Positions 59,038 to 64,000 of a DNA stretch of 64,000 nt are shown here, piece by piece. This DNA is from Hofstenia miamia. Its lineage: Eukaryota > Xenacoelomorpha > Acoela. The translations under genes were made by a program, and so were the position numbers. The DNA lies in the NCBI GenBank assembly GCA_004352715.1, contig SCFE01000038.1:1776061-1840060 (forward strand), given 5' to 3'. Under the pieces are notes generated by a model, which did not search any database, was not told where the DNA came from, and worked only from the letters and a program-made list of their open reading frames with translations. Each line of letters opens with the position of its first letter. Within the stretch, counting starts at the first letter, position 1.

Positions 59038-59236
59038 GTCAGCATTCATGACAGGTAAGGGCCAATTTCCATATGAATGGTTTGACTCATTAGATAAATT
59101 TAACAAAATGAAGCTGCCAGAATTACAACATTGGTATAATCAATTAACCAGAAAAATACCACTAACACAACAGGAGCTAGAACATGAGCAGAATAGTACT
59201 TGGGTTAATGGAGGGTGTACTACATTTAGAGACTTC
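59038..59236 (+). CDS. Polymerase fragment, small misplaced piece
   Basis: This 199-base piece between two single n encodes the segment SAFMTGKGQFPYEWFDSLDK to GGCTTFRDF. It is nearly identical to 60729-60927 and 61021-61219. In the gene it belongs after the Exo II region, so its place here, before another N-terminal copy, is a scaffolding artefact from a further copy of the element. Confidence 0.85.
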
Positions 59237-59237
59237 N

Positions 59238-60961
59238 CAGAAAAGTGTAGTATTGTATCCGACGAGCTCCCCTGTATCTGTCTTTAGCAGTGGCTTGAAC
59301 AAGGCGGATTTTTTAAAAATGGTAGATGGCATTGCTAATTACATCACCATCTATGCAGCAAATGGCTCAAATTGGGTACTGAAAAATATCAACCAAGTGA
59401 GCCTGCAAATTGCCAAGTATCGCCCAACAAGAGCTGGCAGCTACATTCCTTTACCTGACTATTTAAAGAAGAACAACTTTCTTGTGAATCCCCACAGTGC
59501 TCAGACAAACAAGTGCTTTTTGTATGCAGTTCTAGCCTGTCTCCATCCTGAAATTAAACATTGTAATGAAATTTGTCGCCTCAACAGGTTTTTCCCAACT
59601 TTAAAGTTTTCTGGCCCATCATTCCACATGTCAATCAATGACATCTGTAAGTTTGAAGAGTTAAATAAAATAACAGTGAATGTGTACAGCCTCCATGAAA
59701 AATCTTTGGTGCCTGCATACATCTCTCCAAGTTGTCATCAACAAAAAGCAAACCTTCTGCTGTTAGAAGAAGGTAATCAGAAACATTATGTGGCAATTAC
59801 TAACATGAATGCCTGCATCAAATTTTTTAAGAACACTCATGAGGGTTTGCATTGCCCTAAATGTTTATCTGGTTTCAGGCTGTTAGAAAGTTTTGATCAT
59901 CATTTAAAGAAGTGCATTGGCAATAGTGAACCAACTATTACATTCCCTCAGCCTAATGAGAAAATTTCATTTAAAGCACATGGCGCTAAAAACTTTGTAC
60001 CCATAATAGCTGCATTAGACATAGAATGTGTATCACAGAAAATACATACTACCACACCAGATCCCTCAACAAGCTATACAGTTCAAGATGTTCACCAAAC
60101 CCCATCTGGTATTTGCATTGTTAGTACCACTGAAAAAGAGCTGCTTTCCACTAAAATATTTTCTGGTGAACAATGTCTGGAGGAGGGATGGAATGAACTT
60201 CGTAAATTTGCTAAGTCTTCATTTGCTGCCAAACAAAAGCATCATCAATTAGTAATTTCACAGACTGATAGAGAATATTTGATGGAAAATTCTACTGTTT
60301 GTGTGTTCTGTAATGAAGAATTTGAAAGTAGCTCTCATAAAGTAATTGATCACTGCCATTATACTGGGAAAGGACGAGGTGTTGCACACAACAACTGCAA
60401 TATTCTACATCGCAACCCTCAGTTTACTCCAGTTTTCTCCCACAATGGCAGTAAGTATGATATGCATTTGTTGCTGAAAAGTTTGAAGCTCAAGGAAAAT
60501 GAAAGTTTAAAATGTATACCATGCACCTCTGAAAACTTCATATCATTTAGTCTTATGGTCCCAATGTATAGCTACAAGGATAAAAATGGCACAAATAAAT
60601 GTATTCATGAAGAGCTTAGATTTTTGGACTCCTATCGTTTTGTTACTGATAGTCTATCAAATCTGGCTAAAAATATTGGAGCAGACAAATATCAATTCCT
60701 AAAAGCAGGCATGGGTGAGCAAAAGGCGTCAGCATTCATGACGGGTAAGGGCCAATTTCCATATGAATGGTTTGACTCATTAGATAAATTTAATGAAATG
60801 AAGCTGCCAGAATTACAACATTGGTATAATAGATTAACCAGAAAAATACCACTAACACAACAGGAGCTAGAACATGAGCAGAATAGTACTTGGGTTAATG
60901 GAGGGTGTACTACATTTAGAGACTTCCACAATAATTATTTAATGTCGGATACACTGTTGCT
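59238..60961 (+). CDS. Polinton-type DNA polymerase, second copy, internal part
   Basis: An open frame with no stop runs from KSVVLYPTSSPVSVFSS to the Exo III region GGCTTFRDFHNNYLMSDTLL. It overlaps the first copy (57608-59036) with an estimated 90 percent identity and many substitutions at third codon positions, but with clustered protein changes near NRFFPTLKFSGPSFHM. It contains Exo I (IAALDIECVS), the His-Me insert (VIDHCHYTGKGRGVAHNNCN), Exo II and the region FLDSYRFVTDSLSNLAKNIG. It therefore derives from another, also uninterrupted, copy of the element. Both ends are single n. Confidence 0.85.
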
Positions 60962-60962
60962 N

Positions 60963-62655
60963 GGAATATTGGAGCAGACAAATATCAATTCCTAAAAGCA
61001 GGCATGGGTGAGCAAAAGGCGTCAGCATTCATGACGGGTAAGGGCCAATTTCCATATGAATGGTTTGACTCATTAGATAAATTTAATGAAATAAAGCTGC
61101 CAGAATTACAACATTGGTACAATAGATTAACCAGAAAAATACCACTAACACAACAGGAGCTAGAACATGAGCAGAATAGTACTTGGGTTAATGGAGGGTG
61201 TACTACATTTAAAGACTACCACAACAATTATTTAATGTCGGATACACTGTTGCTGGCAGATGTACTTCGTGAATTTCGTGTTGAAAGCAAGCAAACATAT
61301 GGATTGGATCCTGCGCATTTTTTACACTGTCCAACTTTAGCTGGAATGCTATGTTAAACTATACAAACTTCTCACTTGATCCAATTGCAGATAACAATCA
61401 ACTGGAATTTATTGAGGCTGGTATTAGATGAGGGATGTCTGGAGTGTATGCAGAACGCTACTTTAAGGCCAACAACCCCATGGTAGAGGGCTATGACCCA
61501 GATAAGGAGTCCACTTACGCTGTTTTTTTGGATATGAATTCTTTGTATGATGGTACAATGACCATGAATTTACCTGTTGGACAGTTACAGTGGACAGATA
61601 CATCAATCAATGAAATTTTGAATGCACCACATGATGGAGATTTAGGTTATTTGGTGGAGGTGGATCTTGAATATCCCAGTAATTTGCATGACAAACATTT
61701 TGATTTTCCATTGGCACCACAAGATGATTATTGAAGATCAACATCTGTTGCCCTATACAAAAAATATTAAAGAGTCATTAGGATTGAAATCTGGTAAAGT
61801 CGCAAAATTGGTTCAAACATTTTACAAGAGGGAGAGATATGTGGTTCACTATGAGGTGCTGAAGTTTTACATTGAACAAGGGCTGAAGATAACCAAGTTC
61901 CACAGGGCACTACAATTTAAACAGGCGCCATTTTTAAAGCCCTTTATAGATTTAAATACCACAAAATGCAAGGCAGCTAAAAACGACTTTGAAAAGAGCT
62001 TTTATAAGCTCATGTCTAATGCAGTATTTGGCAAGACCATGGAATCACTGAGAAAGCGTTGTAAAGCAAAGTTTGTTGGTGATCAGGAGGCAGCAGAAAA
62101 GTTAATAAAACAGCCAGAATTTAAGTCATTTAACATAATTAATGAAGACTTGGTGCAGGTCATGCTAAGAAACAAAGAAATTGTATGGAATAAACCGAAT
62201 TATGTGGGTCAGGCCATTTTAGACCTTTCTAAGCTCCAGATGTTTAAATTTCACTATCAAACCATGAAGCCAGCATTTGAAAATAAAATCACAGTGCTTT
62301 ACAGTGATACAGACTCCCTCCTATATAAAATAAAGACCAGAAATGTATATGAAGATCTAGCCTCCTTATCTAGTCATTTTGATTTTTCAAATTATCCAAA
62401 AGACTCTCCATTATTCACTGAAAAAAACAAGAAAACTTATTTAAAGGTGAAGGATGAGCTGGCTGGCGATGTCATCAGTCAGGTTGTCGCCCTGAAATCA
62501 AAGATGTACTCTGTACAGTATGTCTCCAATAATAAATGCAACAAGAAGGCAAGTGCTAAGGGGGTTGTGGGGGCTGTCAAGAAGATGATGAACTTTGATC
62601 TCTTCAAATCAATTTTGGATAATGAGGAAATTGTTCGTCATCCAATGACAGCCAT
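60963..62655 (+). pseudogene. Polinton-type DNA polymerase, C-terminal part with palm motifs
   Basis: It starts in the linker before Exo III (repeating 60674-60961 at very high identity) and holds Exo III (DYHNNYLMSDTLLLADVLRE), DPAHFLHCPTLA, polymerase motif A (AVFLDMNSLYDGTMTMNLP, about 61525-61575), motif B (FYKLMSNAVFGKTMES, about 62000-62050), motif C (VLYSDTDSLLYKI, about 62300) and the K-x-Y motif (VALKSKMYSVQY, about 62490). The frame is broken by a frameshift near 61335, a TGA at 61429-61431 and a frameshift near 61730; the 62 kb part is open for 350 codons. It ends at the n at 62656, short of the natural C-terminus. These lesions contrast with the open 5' pieces, so this part is a dead or sequencing-damaged copy. 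Confidence 0.85.
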
Positions 62656-62656
62656 N

Positions 62657-63900
62657 GTCCTTGCCCTGATCTTAACTACTGACATGACTGAAATGGTTAG
62701 AAAGCTAACACAGAAATAGAATCAATGAACATTGAGAAAGAGAGAATACTAAATGAAATGAAAGACAATACTAGTGCCAGATTAACAGAACAGAGAAACC
62801 TACTCCAAAGTCAAATAGAAATGTTAACAGACAAATAAAGAAATGAAAATCAAGAGTGCAAAGTGGCAGCAATTGATGGCTGAAATGCATGAAGAAAATA
62901 TAGGGCTATGAGAAGAAAACACAACAAAACAAATGGAAATCAACAGCATTAGATTTGAACTATGACTATTGATGCTAAATAATGAAACTGAAGATAGCCA
63001 CAAGAGAAAAACTCAAAAAGAGTTATAAAGAATAACAGTTGAAGATGCAGAAACACTAAGTAAAACTAATCTGCCCCAAGACAAAGAGTTGTTTATATGT
63101 AAAACACCTGAAACCTAGGAAGAATTTGTCCAAAAATTAGTAGGTGCAATAACCAAACAAGTGAAATAGAAATACAAAATGGAAACAGAAAAAAACCAAT
63201 GTTCAATGATTCCATATTACTAGAAACAAACAACAAGAAAGCACCATTACTCAAAGCTGTCCTTCCTAAGTTTATATAAAGAATAGACAACTATTCACCT
63301 ACACTCACAGAATGGCTCCACATATTCAAAATGTATATGAAAGAGAATAAAGTCACACAAACAGCAGTGACAGCAAGATTCCCACTATATTTGAGTGGAG
63401 TGGCATACTAACACTACTTGGTACTTGACATGGAGACAAAAACAAATTATAAGAAACTCATAGGTGAATACCAAGCATATTACAATGATGAGAGCTTCAA
63501 GAATCAATACAGAATGATCCTGAATGGAATGAGAATGAACAAACACAAAAACTTGAGAAGCTATATGTCACAAGTAGAAAGAATGATCAAACTAAGCTTA
63601 AAGAGAACAAACCTATTCTAATTACAAACTTTTCTCTCACATATGCAAGGGACTACCCAAACCATTGAAACAGCAATTCAAAAATAATTGTGCTGCAGAA
63701 GACTCACTAGATTAAATGATAAGGAAAGGACTGGCAATACAAATAGCAATGGAAAACAAGGCCAGGATAAATGAGAGAGCAACAAAAAACAAAGCACCCA
63801 GAGATTTGGAAACAAATTGATCACAAAAAATGGGAAACAAAGACAAAATAATAAAGGTAAGACTGTAAGACTGAAAGAAAGAACAGTTAAGATCCATTGA
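62657..63900 (+). pseudogene. Gag-like retrotransposon gene, decayed
   Basis: After the n, broken frames first give a Glu/Lys-rich coiled coil (NIEKERILNEMKDNTSARL, TEQRNLLQSQIEMLTDK; 62727-62840). A capsid-like Gag segment follows at about 63270-63620: NYSPTLTEWLHIFKMYM, TARFPLYLSGVAY, YKKLIGEYQAYYNDESFKNQ and NLRSYMSQVERMIKLSLK. The W-L-x-x-F-x-x-Y, F-x-L-Y-L-x-G-x-A and F-x-x-x-Y/F helices are the usual pattern of LTR-element Gag. Stops are frequent, and no zinc knuckle or pol genes fit in the remaining window. It is unrelated to the polymerase next to it, which ended at the contig junction. Confidence 0.6.
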
Positions 63901-64000
63901 ACATTGTACCCCTCTGCTTACAATCCTTCAAAATATGTTCACAGATTACCAGGTATAATTTTTATTTTATTATTAACTTACTATGTGTTTAGGTCCTTGG
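63901..64000. other. Window end, nothing seen
   Basis: The last 100 bases hold no recognisable feature. Confidence 0.4.

Noticed and set aside
1-64000. tRNA and rRNA genes
   Set aside because: I looked for tRNA B-box type sequences and rRNA-like conserved blocks and saw none convincing; a covariance search would be needed to exclude them.

Overview
The window is AT-rich animal (invertebrate-type) nuclear DNA. It has no operons, its long reading frames are almost all mobile-element genes, and it contains spliceosomal splice sites, TATA/CCAAT promoters, AATAAA signals, many (TA)n microsatellites and decayed copies of most eukaryotic transposon classes (Polinton/Maverick, Tc1/mariner, several hAT families, L1-like LINE, Penelope-like, LTR). 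The exact taxon cannot be told from this sequence. The assembly is a draft scaffold with two N runs (415 and exactly 1,000 bases) and twelve isolated single n positions. At most of these single n sites the sequence on the two sides overlaps or repeats, so several apparent tandem duplications are probably unmerged contig ends, haplotypes or repeat copies.

Regions. 1-8.4 kb: no credible gene; inverted and direct repeats and hAT-like ends. 8.9-9.4 kb: inverted Polinton polymerase scrap. 10-12 kb: a compact, TATA-driven, intronless gene for a 119-residue coiled-coil protein, preceded by its own 5'-truncated, frameshifted copy. 13.9-18 kb: a decayed hAT transposase and a dispersed repeat family. 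18.7-28.8 kb: a heavily decayed Polinton with unassigned leftward genes, a packaging-type ATPase (leftward), a parvovirus-type PLA2-like segment followed by a DDE integrase with a chromodomain (rightward), and the N-terminal part of a protein-primed family B DNA polymerase. A 1.3-kb mariner sits in the 3' end of the integrase gene. 30-33.3 kb: two more transposase remnants and a patchwork of repeat copies. 34.56-35.25 kb: an intact single-exon gene for a secreted protein with twelve cysteines in two knottin-like groups and a PLAT domain. 37-47.5 kb: L1-like LINE, Penelope-like RT fragment, an LTR element with a tRNA-Trp-type primer binding site, and a hAT (DUF4371-type) transposase. 49.7-51.8 kb: a duplicated segment around the 1-kb gap that ends in a GC-richer, exon-like fragment. 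53.3-55.4 kb: two degenerate tandem arrays. 56.4-62.7 kb: a second, much younger Polinton-type polymerase with two zinc fingers, a spliced leader exon and a promoter carrying CArG, CCAAT, GC and TATA-like boxes, assembled from pieces of at least two or three copies. 62.7-63.9 kb: a decayed gag-like gene.

The likely host genes are the coiled-coil gene (11.2 kb) and the cysteine-rich/PLAT gene (34.6 kb). Nearly everything else recognisable is mobile DNA. The best candidates for something new are the colipase/knottin-like plus PLAT fusion, the spliced polymerase with a host-like promoter, and the exon-like fragment at 51.7 kb.
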